Shown: piece after piece, positions 6,636-13,753 of the stretch
How the letters are laid out: every line of letters starts with the position of its first letter
How positions within the stretch are numbered: the stretch's first letter is position 1
DNA from: Solirubrobacter phytolaccae
GTDB lineage: Bacteria > Actinomycetota > Thermoleophilia > Solirubrobacterales > Solirubrobacteraceae
NCBI RefSeq assembly: GCF_027587195.1
Contig: NZ_JAPDDP010000081.1
Coordinates: 1 to 34,887, forward strand
Reading direction: 5' to 3'
Length of the DNA: 34,887 nucleotides
Notes under the pieces: generated by a model
The model's database searches: none
What the model was told of the DNA's origin: nothing
The model's input: only the letters and a program-made list of their open reading frames with translations
Program-made: the position numbers and the translations under genes

Positions 6636-7466
6636 GTGATCGTCGTTCTCGTCGTTGCCAGCCTGCTGTTTCCTGCTTCCGCCTCCGCGCAAAGTGGGGG
6701 AACCGTCGCCCCGACCGCGCGGAGCTTCACCGCCGCCCCGGCGATCGTGACGGAGGGCGGGACGGTCACCTTCGCGGCCAAGGCGACGCCCAAGGCGCTC
6801 ACCCGCGTGGACGTGATCGCGCCCGGCAAGCCCGCCGTCCGCGTGAAGACGGGGCGCGTCGGCGCGAGCGGGACGATCAAGGCGAGCTGGACCGCCGCGC
6901 TCGCGCCCGGCAAGTACACGGCCCGGCTGGTCGTGACGGTCGGCAAGTCCAAGCAGTACTTCCGCCAGGCGCTCACGGTGGGCGCGAAGGCCGCGCCCAA
7001 GCCCGTGGCGCCGCCGGCCACGCTCACGTCGACCGGCTCGAAGATCTTCCCGGTCCAGGGTGCGTTCAACTTCGGCGGGGAGCTCTCCAGGTTCGGCGCG
7101 GGGCGGACCGGCCACATCCACCAGGGCCAGGACGTCGCGGCCGCCGAGGGCACGCCGGTCGTCACGCCGATCGCCGGCACGGTGCACCACGTGGCCTACC
7201 AGGCCAACGGCGCCGGCTACTACGTCGTGATCGCGGGCGTCGACGGCCGCCACTACGTCTTCATGCACCTGCAGGCCAACTCGACCGTCGTCGCCAAGGG
7301 CGCGCCGGTGCTCGCCGGTCAGCGGATCGCGAACGTCGGCAACACCGGCGGCTCCGACGGCCCGCACCTGCACTTCGAGATCTGGATCAACGGCTGGTGG
7401 GCGACGAAGGCCTCGGCGCCGATCGACCCGCTCCCCGAGCTCCAGGCCTGGGCCGCGCAGGCGTAA
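6636..7466 (+). CDS. Secreted LytM/M23-type metallopeptidase
   Basis: This 276-residue protein has a signal peptide (MIVVLVVASLLFPASASA). An Ig-like beta domain follows at about residues 25-125, with the TVTFAAKATPKALTRVDV pattern. The C-terminal domain is a zinc peptidase of family M23. Zinc ligands are visible as HQGQD (HxGxD, residues 162-166) and HLHFE (HxH, 244-246), so the catalytic set is complete. Such enzymes cut peptide bridges in peptidoglycan and act in cell division or wall turnover. GTG 6636 is used because the signal peptide starts there. It follows the GGDEF-EAL gene by 21 bases and may share its transcript, and it precedes a CAP-domain gene, another secreted family. Confidence 0.9.
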   Translation: MIVVLVVASLLFPASASAQSGGTVAPTARSFTAAPAIVTEGGTVTFAAKATPKALTRVDVIAPGKPAVRVKTGRVGASGTIKASWTAALAPGKYTARLVVTVGKSKQYFRQALTVGAKAAPKPVAPPATLTSTGSKIFPVQGAFNFGGELSRFGAGRTGHIHQGQDVAAAEGTPVVTPIAGTVHHVAYQANGAGYYVVIAGVDGRHYVFMHLQANSTVVAKGAPVLAGQRIANVGNTGGSDGPHLHFEIWINGWWATKASAPIDPLPELQAWAAQA

Positions 7467-7523
7467 GAACACCCTCATCGCGCGCTCACAGCGGACTTAG
7501 CGTCCGTCGAGAGGGTGCCGGGC

Positions 7524-7901
7524 ATGACCTCCGCCCTGCTGCTCTCCCTCGCGCTCGTCGACCCGACCGTCGCCGCCGTCAACGCCGAGCGCGCCCGTCA
7601 TCGACTGGCCCCCTTCGTCCAGCACGAGGTGCTCGAGCGGTCCTCGGAGCGCTTCGCCCAGCGGCTCGTACGGACCGGTCGCTTCGCCCACGACACGCGC
7701 ATCCGCGTGCCCGCGGGACGCTTCACCCGGCTCGGCGAAGCCCTCGCCCAGGGTGAGGGGCTCTCACCCGCGGCGGCCGTCCGCGCCTGGATGGACTCGC
7801 CGCCGCACCGGAAGCTGCTGCTCTCGACCCGGTTCACGCAGGCCGGCGCCGGAGCGGCTGGCTCGACGGTCCGCGTGCTGCACCTAGCATCCGCTGCATG
7901 A
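7524..7901 (+). CDS. CAP/SCP-domain protein
   Basis: This 125-residue protein matches the CAP (SCP/PR-1) fold of mostly secreted proteins. VAAVNAERARHRLAPF opens the domain, FAHDT gives the first histidine, LGEALAQG replaces the usual GENLA segment, and VRAWMDSPPHRKLLLS supplies the second histidine in the hallmark W-x2-SP-x-HR-x2-LL motif. The short N-terminus (MTSALLLSLALV) may be a weak signal peptide. ATG 7524 has GAGAGGG eight bases upstream and is preferred to GTG 7515. The C-terminus is short and lacks the usual final aromatic strand. Its last 68 bases overlap the end of the convergent helicase gene. The molecular function of bacterial CAP proteins is mostly unknown. Confidence 0.78.
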   Translation: MTSALLLSLALVDPTVAAVNAERARHRLAPFVQHEVLERSSERFAQRLVRTGRFAHDTRIRVPAGRFTRLGEALAQGEGLSPAAAVRAWMDSPPHRKLLLSTRFTQAGAGAAGSTVRVLHLASAA

Positions 7902-10128
7902 GCGCGGCCGAGCCGGCCTTCGAGAGCGGCTCGTTCAGGTTCCCGCACTTGGGCGACTGCACGCAGGACGGGCAGCCCGACTCGCACGGGCACTCGCTCA
8001 CGAGCCGGTAGGCGTCCCCGACCAGCCGCTCGAAGGCCTCGTAGCCGCGGCGCGAGATGCCGATCCCGCCCGGGTGGCCGTCGTAGATGAAGATCGTCGG
8101 GCCGCCGGTCTGCGGGTGGTAGTTCGTCGAGAGGCCGCCGATGTCCCAGCGGTCGCACATCGCCAGCAGCGGCAGGACGGCGATCTGCGCGTGCTCGGCG
8201 GCGTGCAGCGTGCCGACCTCGTCGTCCTCGAGCTCGTACCAGAGCGCCTGGGTGGAGAACGAGGTCTGCGGCAGGTCCAGCGGGATCAGGTCCATCGCCT
8301 CGTGGTCGTTCAGGCGCCGGCGCTGGTAGGCCAGCACCTGCTCGCTCACCACGACCTTGCCGAAGGAGAGCTTCACGCCGAGCGCGGTGCGGGTCGAGAG
8401 CACCTCCTCGATCGCGGTGTCCGTCTCGCGCTTGGGCTGCGTGTACCAGTTGCCGTCGAACGGGCGGACGAACGCGCGGCGGTCGTCGAGCTGCAGCGCC
8501 GCGACCTCGAACGTACGCCCGCCGTGCAGGTAGACCGCGCCCTGGTGGACCGTCGACGGCGCCGGGCCCGCGTCGACCGTGCCGATGATCTCGCCCGTCC
8601 CGCCGTCGATCACCGACACCGCGTCCAGCCCCGCGGACCGCAGCGACACCGCGCCCGCCGGGTACTCGTCCGCGCGCCGCAGCACGTAGCTGCCGTCGGG
8701 GCGTACGCGCAGCTCGCCCGCGCCGACCAGCTCGTCGGCGACCTCGCGCCAGCCCGGCCCGAAGATCTCGTCGTCCTCGTGCGAGAGCGCGCCTTCGTGC
8801 GCGGCGCACAGCAGGTGCGCGGCGAACAGCTGCTCGTTGCGCGGGTCCAGGATCGCCGCCTCGACGGGCCGCTCCAGGAACTCGTCCGGGTGCCGGCAGA
8901 AGAACTGGTCGAGCGCGTCCTCGCCGGCGACGTAGATCGCCAGGCCGCGCCCACGGCGGCCCGCGCGGCCCCACATCTGCTTCAGGGAGGCGACCGTGCC
9001 CGGGAACGTGACGCAGATCGCGGCGTCCAGCGCCCCGATGTCGATGCCCAACTCCAGCGCGTCCGTGGAGACGACGCCGAGCAGCTCGCCCGACGCGAGC
9101 CGGCGCTCCAGCTCGCGGCGCTGGGCGGGCGTGTAGCCGGCGCGGTAGGGCGCGATCCGCTCCGCCAGCTCCGGATAGCCGCGCTTCTTGAGCTCGAGCT
9201 CGGCGAACTTCGCCATCAGCTCGATGCCCTTGCGCGACTTCATGAAGACGATCGTCCGCGCGCCCTCGATCACGAGCCCGACGAGCAGGTCCGCGGCCTC
9301 GGCCAGCGCGGAGCGACGCCGCGCGGTCTCCGGGTCGGTGATCGGCGGGTTCCACATCGCGATCGAGCGGTTCGTGCCGGGCGAGCCGTCCTTGCTGATC
9401 ACCTCGATGTCGTCGAGGCCCGTGAGGCGCTCCGCCAGCTCGCCCGGGTTGGCGACGGTGGCGCTCGCCAGCAGGAAGCGCGGCGCCGTCCCGTAGAACT
9501 CGCAGATCCGCCGCAGCCGCCGGATCACGTTCGCCACGTGGGAGCCGAAGACGCCGCGGTAGACGTGCGCCTCGTCGATCACGACCACCGCGAGCCCGCT
9601 GAAGAACCGCTCCCACTGCGCGTGGTTCGGGAGGATCCCGAGGTGCAGCATGTCGGGGTTGGTGAGGATCAGGTTCGCGCGCCGGCGCAGCTCCGCGCGG
9701 TGCTCGCGCGGCGTGTCACCGTCGTAGATCGCGGGCTGCAGGCGCTTGAGGTTGAACGCGTGCAGCGCTCGCGCCTGATCCTGCGCGAGCGCCTTGGACG
9801 GGTACAGGTACAGCGCCCGCGCCATCGGGACGGTGGCGATCGTCTGCAGCGTGGGGAGCTGGAAGCACAGCGACTTGCCGGACGCGGTGCCGGTGGTGAC
9901 GATCGTCGGGCCGGCGAACGCGGCTTCGAGCGCATCGGCCTGGTGGCCCCACAGCGAGTCGACGCCGCGGCGGGCGAGCGCCTTGTGCACCTCGGGGTCC
10001 AGGTCGGGCGGGATCGGGACGATCGTCGCGTGGCGCGCGTGCTCCATCGCCTGGCGGACGAGCCGGTCGTCCACGCGCCCCGACGCGAGCAGCGCGTCCC
10101 ACGGCTCCTGCTCACGAACGACGGACAC
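7834..10128 (-). CDS. MrfA/YprA-type DEAH helicase with C-terminal four-Cys zinc motif
   Basis: This 764-residue superfamily 2 helicase has motif I GTASGKS, motif II DEAH, motif III SAT and motif VI QMWGRAGRRG. The C-terminal DUF1998 (MZB) region ends in CPCESGCPSCVQSPKC, the zinc-binding four-cysteine signature of the Bacillus subtilis MrfA (YprA) group. MrfA acts in nucleotide-excision-independent repair of mitomycin C lesions, so a role in repairing bulky or crosslinked DNA is likely. No mrfB exonuclease is seen nearby. The start is GTG 10128, the first possible one, as an in-frame stop lies four codons upstream; AGGA at a seven-base distance may be its ribosome site. The start lies inside the end of the upstream DUF2867 gene (17-base overlap), suggesting coupling. 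The 3' end overlaps the CAP gene. Confidence 0.9.
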   Translation of the reverse strand: MSVVREQEPWDALLASGRVDDRLVRQAMEHARHATIVPIPPDLDPEVHKALARRGVDSLWGHQADALEAAFAGPTIVTTGTASGKSLCFQLPTLQTIATVPMARALYLYPSKALAQDQARALHAFNLKRLQPAIYDGDTPREHRAELRRRANLILTNPDMLHLGILPNHAQWERFFSGLAVVVIDEAHVYRGVFGSHVANVIRRLRRICEFYGTAPRFLLASATVANPGELAERLTGLDDIEVISKDGSPGTNRSIAMWNPPITDPETARRRSALAEAADLLVGLVIEGARTIVFMKSRKGIELMAKFAELELKKRGYPELAERIAPYRAGYTPAQRRELERRLASGELLGVVSTDALELGIDIGALDAAICVTFPGTVASLKQMWGRAGRRGRGLAIYVAGEDALDQFFCRHPDEFLERPVEAAILDPRNEQLFAAHLLCAAHEGALSHEDDEIFGPGWREVADELVGAGELRVRPDGSYVLRRADEYPAGAVSLRSAGLDAVSVIDGGTGEIIGTVDAGPAPSTVHQGAVYLHGGRTFEVAALQLDDRRAFVRPFDGNWYTQPKRETDTAIEEVLSTRTALGVKLSFGKVVVSEQVLAYQRRRLNDHEAMDLIPLDLPQTSFSTQALWYELEDDEVGTLHAAEHAQIAVLPLLAMCDRWDIGGLSTNYHPQTGGPTIFIYDGHPGGIGISRRGYEAFERLVGDAYRLVSECPCESGCPSCVQSPKCGNLNEPLSKAGSAALMQRMLGAARGPSSQPLRRRPA

Positions 10129-10735
10129 CCTCCGATCCTAGGCTCACCTCCCACCGGCGCCCGACCGTTTCCAGCAACATGGGGTAAACGATCGCGAGCC
10201 GGAACGGCTTGATCGCCGCCAGGTAGACGCGTCCGAAGCGGCCGGCGGGCTTGACGAGCACCGCCATCTGGGCGCGATAGCCGTCGTCAGCCGGCACCCA
10301 GCCGATGTGCAGGAGGCCGTGGACGGTCCGGTTGGCGATCTCGGCGACCCACTCGTCGTCGGTCTGGTAGACGGAGCGGAAGATCGGCTCGGCGGCTTCG
10401 CGGCCGGGCACGGTGCGGATGTCGGGGCCCCGCGGGCCGTCGCGCAGGTGCTGCGGGAGCCGGTCGCGCAGCGAGGTCACGCGCCCGTCGAGGCCGCCGC
10501 CCGCCTCGTCCCAGCCGAAGAGCTTGCCGAGCTGCCAGCGCAGCGCGAACAGCGCGCGGAACGGCGCAGGGAAGTCCTCCGGCCGCCCGCGGGTGACGAA
10601 CGAGTCCAGCAGTCGCGGGAAGTCCGCCTTCTGGCCGGGCGTCGGCAGCGCCCACACGTCCTCGAGCTCGAAGTCCGGCGCGAGCGCGTGGATGAGCCAC
10701 GGATACGTCGTGTGCGCCTCGTCGGGAAGCCTCAT
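10112..10735 (-). CDS. DUF2867 family protein
   Basis: This 207-residue soluble protein matches DUF2867, a family of unknown function often placed beside regulators. Features are the WALPTPGQKADFPRLLDSF start, the FALRWQLGKLFGWDE segment in the middle, and the C-terminal FGRVYLAAIKPFRLAIVYPMLLETVGRRW. ATG 10735 is preferred over an earlier in-frame start because GGAGG lies six bases upstream. The extra upstream residues would be encoded by the operator region. It is divergent from a TetR gene, and two near-identical palindromes lie in the gap, so it is probably repressed by that regulator. The downstream helicase gene overlaps it by 17 bases and is likely under the same control. Confidence 0.82.
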   Translation of the reverse strand: MRLPDEAHTTYPWLIHALAPDFELEDVWALPTPGQKADFPRLLDSFVTRGRPEDFPAPFRALFALRWQLGKLFGWDEAGGGLDGRVTSLRDRLPQHLRDGPRGPDIRTVPGREAAEPIFRSVYQTDDEWVAEIANRTVHGLLHIGWVPADDGYRAQMAVLVKPAGRFGRVYLAAIKPFRLAIVYPMLLETVGRRWEVSLGSEGVRRS

Positions 10736-10744
10736 CAGGTCCCT

Positions 10745-10763
10745 CCATACAGTGGTGTACGGA
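10745..10763. promoter_or_regulatory. TetR-type operator, copy 1 (imperfect)
   Basis: CCATACAGTGGTGTACGGA matches the second copy (10768-10786) at 16 of 19 positions and shares the TACAGT/TGTAC half-sites. It lies ten bases upstream of the DUF2867 start and covers its leader. The centre-to-centre distance to copy 2 is 23 bases, close to two helical turns. Confidence 0.6.
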
Positions 10764-10767
10764 GCGA

Positions 10768-10786
10768 CCGTACAGTACTGTACGGA
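10768..10786. promoter_or_regulatory. TetR-type operator, copy 2 (perfect palindrome)
   Basis: CCGTACAGTACTGTACGG (10768-10785) is a perfect 18-base palindrome in the divergent region between DUF2867 and the TetR gene. It abuts GGAGG (10784-10788), the likely ribosome site of the regulator, so binding would also affect the regulator's own expression. The pairing with copy 1 is typical of an autoregulated TetR operator. Confidence 0.65.
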
Positions 10787-10845
10787 GGATCGCAACCCGT
10801 GAGGACTGGACCCGTGCCGCGCTGGCCGCGATCGCCGACGGCGGC

Positions 10846-11307
10846 GTGCCGGCCGTGGCCGTGGATCGCCTGAAGGACGCCGTCGGCGCGACGCGCGGCA
10901 GCTTCTACTGGCACTTCAAGGACCGCGGCGAGCTCGTCGAGGCGGCGCTCGCGCTGTGGGAGCGCGAGTACACGACCGAGCTGATCCCGCTGGCCGAGGC
11001 GGTGCCGGACCCGCGCGCCCGGCTGCGCGCGCTGTTCGAGCGCGTGTACGAGCCGCGCGCGGACCCGATCGAGGTCGCGCTGGCCAAGGCCGCCGACGAC
11101 CCGCTGGTCGCGCCGGTGTGGGCGCGCGTGAGCGAGGCGCGGATGGGGTTGATCCACGCCATCTTCCTCGAGCTGGGGTTGAGCGAGGCGGAGGCCGATT
11201 CCCGCACCTGGCTCGCGTGGGCGTTCTACGTCGGCCACCACCTGCTCGACGACGCGCCGGCGCGGCCCGAGCGGCTCGGCCGCATCGTCGACCTGCTCGG
11301 CAGCTAG
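10846..11307 (+). CDS. TetR family transcriptional regulator (start probably frameshifted)
   Basis: The DNA-binding recognition helix is clear (LKDAVGATRGSFYWHFKDRGELVEAAL), followed by a helical ligand-binding domain ending LGRIVDLLGS. The readable product from GTG 10846 has 153 residues, short for the family and lacking helix 1. The missing helix is encoded in the same frame upstream (EDWTRAALAAIADGG, from 10801), but no start codon precedes it there. The only well-placed start is GTG 10799, ten bases after GGAGG, and it is in another frame. One extra G after that GTG would give M-EDWTRAAL, a normal TetR N-terminus. So the gene probably has a one-base deletion at 10799-10802, either real or a sequencing error. 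Likely target: the twin operators and the divergent DUF2867 gene. Confidence 0.75.
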   Translation: MPAVAVDRLKDAVGATRGSFYWHFKDRGELVEAALALWEREYTTELIPLAEAVPDPRARLRALFERVYEPRADPIEVALAKAADDPLVAPVWARVSEARMGLIHAIFLELGLSEAEADSRTWLAWAFYVGHHLLDDAPARPERLGRIVDLLGS

Positions 11308-11316
11308 GTTTTGGCC

Positions 11317-11700
11317 ATGGCCGGCTCGCTGCGCTGCGTCTTCTACGACCCCGAGGTCCTGGACCCGGGCTCACGCCTCAACGACCTGGCGTTCGAGGCC
11401 TGCGCCCGTGCCGAAGTCGCCGTCTACGCGCTCGCCGGCGACGAGTCGGTGGTGGAGGTCGGCGGCGAGCTGCACGCCGTCGCCACCGAGGAGGGCTCGG
11501 TGGCGTTCGTCATGCGGGCGCTCGGGCTGCGCGGCGACCAGTGCATCGGCGTGGGCGCCGCGCTGGCCGCCACGTCGGTCGGCACGGTGTGGGTCGGTCC
11601 GCTCGAGCTCGAGATCCGCGGCACGTTCGTGCGCGTCGCGGAGGAGGAAGCGGACTTGCTCTACCAGGCCGTGATCAGCGAGCTGGCCCAGCGACGCTGA
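11317..11700 (+). CDS. Hypothetical protein (127 residues)
   Basis: This small soluble protein starts at ATG 11317, nine bases after the TetR stop, and is probably co-transcribed with it. It opens AGSLRCVFYDPEVLDPGSRLNDLAFEACARAEVAVYAL and contains EEGSVAFVMRALGLRGDQCIGVGAALAATSVGTVWVGP. That second stretch faintly recalls the C-terminal part of HAD-type hydrolases (helix, loop, then a small GxG turn), but the catalytic aspartates of that family are not visible. I do not assign a function. Its last 26 bases overlap the 3' end of the convergent egtD gene. Codon use and GC content are like the neighbours. Confidence 0.65.
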   Translation: MAGSLRCVFYDPEVLDPGSRLNDLAFEACARAEVAVYALAGDESVVEVGGELHAVATEEGSVAFVMRALGLRGDQCIGVGAALAATSVGTVWVGPLELEIRGTFVRVAEEEADLLYQAVISELAQRR

Positions 11701-12658
11701 GCGCGAACAGGCCCTCCGGGTCGGTCAGGAACTCGAGCGGGGCGAGGCCCGCCGCCGCCAGGTCGGCCTCCAGGCGCTTGCGGGTGAACTTGCAGCTGAT
11801 CTCGGTCCGCAGCTCCTCGCGGTTGGCGAAGTGCACGCCACGGTCGAGCTTGCGCACGTTGACGACCATCGGCCGCAGCGCCCGCAGCCGCATCTCGATC
11901 CACTGCTGCTCGCGGTCGTAGAAGGCGACGTGTTCGAAGGCTTCGAGATCGAAGTCGGCGTCCAGCTCGCGGTTGATGACGGCGAGCATGTTGCGGTTGA
12001 AGGCCGCGGTGATGCCGGCGCTGTCGTTGTAGGCGGCCTCGAGCCGGGCCGGGTCCTTGACGAGGTCGACGCCGAGCAGCACCGCGTCTTGGGGTCTTAG
12101 CGCTCGGGCCAGGCTGCGCAGGAAACGGCGCCGCGAGCCGGGCGGGAAGTTGCCGATCGTGCCGCCCAGGAAGGCGATCACGCGCGGGCCCTCAGCGGGC
12201 GGGAGCGCGTCCAGATGGCGCTCGAAGTCGCCGACCACGCCGAACACGCGCACGCCCGGGTAGCGCTCGACGAGCATCTCGGCGGATTCGCGCAGGACGA
12301 CTTCGGAGACGTCGAACGGCATGTAGCGGTCCAGCGTGCCCGCCTCGCGCATGGCGTCCAGCAGCAGCAGCGTCTTGGTCGGCACGCCGCTGCCGAGCTC
12401 CACCAGCTCCGCCATCCCGGTCAGCTCGACGATGTGCGCGGCGTCGGCCTCCAGGATCGCCCGCTCCGTGCGCGTCGGGTAGTACTCCGGCAGCTTCGTG
12501 ATCGCCTCGAACAGGCGCGAGCCCTCGGTGTCATAGAAGTGCTTGGGCGGGATCTCCTTGAACGGCCGCGTCAGCCCGTCCAGCACGTCGAACGCGAGCG
12601 TGCGCTCGTCCGCGCCGAGCCGCGACACGATCTGGATGTCCTTGAACGCCGTCTTCAT
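11675..12658 (-). CDS. egtD: L-histidine N-alpha-methyltransferase
   Basis: EgtD trimethylates the alpha-amino group of L-histidine with S-adenosylmethionine to give hercynine, the first step of ergothioneine synthesis. The 327-residue protein is full length (mycobacterial EgtD has about 321). The family N-terminus PPKHFYDTEGSRLFEAITKLPEYYPTRTE is present, then the SAM-binding VELGSGVPTKTLLLLDA, FLGGTIGNFPPGSRRRFL, the GVDLVKDPARLEAAYND segment and a C-terminal SCKFTRKRLEADL. ATG 12658 overlaps the egtB stop by four bases (ATGA), so the two enzymes are translationally coupled. It is the second gene of the pair, and no egtA, egtC or egtE is seen nearby. Confidence 0.95.
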   Translation of the reverse strand: MKTAFKDIQIVSRLGADERTLAFDVLDGLTRPFKEIPPKHFYDTEGSRLFEAITKLPEYYPTRTERAILEADAAHIVELTGMAELVELGSGVPTKTLLLLDAMREAGTLDRYMPFDVSEVVLRESAEMLVERYPGVRVFGVVGDFERHLDALPPAEGPRVIAFLGGTIGNFPPGSRRRFLRSLARALRPQDAVLLGVDLVKDPARLEAAYNDSAGITAAFNRNMLAVINRELDADFDLEAFEHVAFYDREQQWIEMRLRALRPMVVNVRKLDRGVHFANREELRTEISCKFTRKRLEADLAAAGLAPLEFLTDPEGLFALSVAGPAR

Positions 12659-13713
12659 CGCGTGATCCTGACTCCGGCGAAGAGCTGCCGGCGCTCGGGG
12701 AGGTCCCAGTTGCGGAACTGGTTGGAGGCGACACGCGGGTGCGTGGCGTAGCTGCCGCCGCGCAGCACCCGGTAGCGGTCGCCGAAGAACACTTCGGAGT
12801 ACTCCCTATACGGGTGAGGCGTGAAACCCGGGTAGCCGGTGAACGGACTGCTCGTCCACTCCCAGACGGCGCCGACGCCCTCGAGCTCCGGCGCGGCCTT
12901 CTCCCACTCGGCCTCGGTGGGGAGCCGGGCGTCGTGGGCACGGGCGAAGGCCTCGGCCTCGTGGTGGCTGACGTGGACGACCGGCGCGTTCGGCGGGCCG
13001 CCGGCGTGACCGGTGACGTCGTTCTCCGTCCGCCACGCCCAGCCGGCGGGTGACCACAGCGCCTCGTTCTCGTAGCCGCCGGCCTCGACGAAGGCCTGCC
13101 AGGTCGCGTTCGTCACGGGCGTGCGACCGATCGTGAAGCGCGCCGTGTCGGCGGTGTGGCGGGGGCGCTCGTTGTCATACGCGAAGCCTTCGGGGCCCGT
13201 GCCAAGCACGAACGGACCCTCCGGGACCTCGATCATCTCCAAGCCGGAGCCGTCCACGGTGACCGGGCCGTGAAGCGCGGGCGGCGCGATGCCCGCGAGC
13301 ACCATCGCCTGCAGCATCGTCTCGGTGTGCTGGAGCTCGTGCCGGATCACGAGCTCGTGCAGGACACCGTCGCCGACCGGCGTCTCCAGCGCGCGCTCGC
13401 GCACGGTGGACATGTACTCGAGCAGCTCCTCGCCGCGCAGGAACTCGAGATCGCCGCGCACCGCCCGGGGCGTCTCGAACGCGTCGTAGAGCGCCGCCAG
13501 GTCCTCCCGCAGCAGCTCACGGCCGCCCGCGCGGTGGTTCAGCCACAGGTCCTCGTAGGCCGCCATGTGCCCGAGATCCCAGCTCAACGGGCTCATGATC
13601 GGGTTCAGGGTCGCGTTCAGGCGCTCATCGTCGAGGTGGGCGACGAGCGCGAACGTCCGCTCCCGTACCTCGCCCATCACGGCGTGCAGATCTTCCGCCA
13701 CGAGTTCGAACAT
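12655..13713 (-). CDS. egtB: Ergothioneine sulfoxide synthase (EgtB)
   Basis: EgtB is a non-haem iron enzyme that joins a thiol donor to hercynine using oxygen. The N-terminal DinB-like domain holds the iron ligands: His49 in LSWDLGHMAAYEDLW and His125/His129 in IRHELQHTETM (HxxxHxE). The C-terminal formylglycine-generating-enzyme-like domain is seen as RLPTEAEWEKAAPE, VWEWTSSPFTGYPGF and RVLRGGSYATHPRVASNQFRNW. At 352 residues it is shorter than the roughly 430-residue mycobacterial enzyme. ATG 13711-13713 has no ribosome site, but TACGAT lies six bases upstream, spacing that suits a -10 box of a leaderless transcript. The start lies inside a 10-base inverted repeat. Thiol donor (gamma-glutamylcysteine or cysteine) cannot be fixed; absence of egtA/egtC here hints at cysteine. 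Confidence 0.93.
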   Translation of the reverse strand: MFELVAEDLHAVMGEVRERTFALVAHLDDERLNATLNPIMSPLSWDLGHMAAYEDLWLNHRAGGRELLREDLAALYDAFETPRAVRGDLEFLRGEELLEYMSTVRERALETPVGDGVLHELVIRHELQHTETMLQAMVLAGIAPPALHGPVTVDGSGLEMIEVPEGPFVLGTGPEGFAYDNERPRHTADTARFTIGRTPVTNATWQAFVEAGGYENEALWSPAGWAWRTENDVTGHAGGPPNAPVVHVSHHEAEAFARAHDARLPTEAEWEKAAPELEGVGAVWEWTSSPFTGYPGFTPHPYREYSEVFFGDRYRVLRGGSYATHPRVASNQFRNWDLPERRQLFAGVRITR

Positions 13714-13732
13714 ACACGGATCGTATGTTCGA
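13706..13732. promoter_or_regulatory. Inverted repeat over the egtB start and putative leaderless promoter
   Basis: Arms TCGAACATAC (13706-13715) and GTATGTTCGA (13723-13732) are perfect 10-base complements separated by 7 bases. The left arm contains the egtB start codon; on the minus strand the right arm contributes TACGAT, a -10-like hexamer placed six bases before the ATG. A protein binding this palindrome would block transcription directly, or the RNA hairpin could occlude the start if transcription began upstream. Confidence 0.5.
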
Positions 13733-13734
13733 TT

Positions 13735-13753
13735 TAGGTCAGCGGTTGACCTA
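13735..13753. promoter_or_regulatory. Palindrome between VWA gene end and egtB
   Basis: TAGGTCA (13735-13741) and TGACCTA (13747-13753) form a 7-base inverted repeat with spacer GCGGT, covering the stop codon of the VWA gene. The core GGTCAGCGGTTGACC recurs with two changes at 24098-24112. It could be an operator, with its position upstream of the egtB -10 fitting regulation of egtBD, or a weak terminator of the VWA operon. Confidence 0.35.

Noticed and set aside
8074-10212. Plus-strand open frame of 712 codons
   Set aside because: Arg/Val/Asp-rich antisense of the helicase gene; the minus strand carries all helicase motifs.
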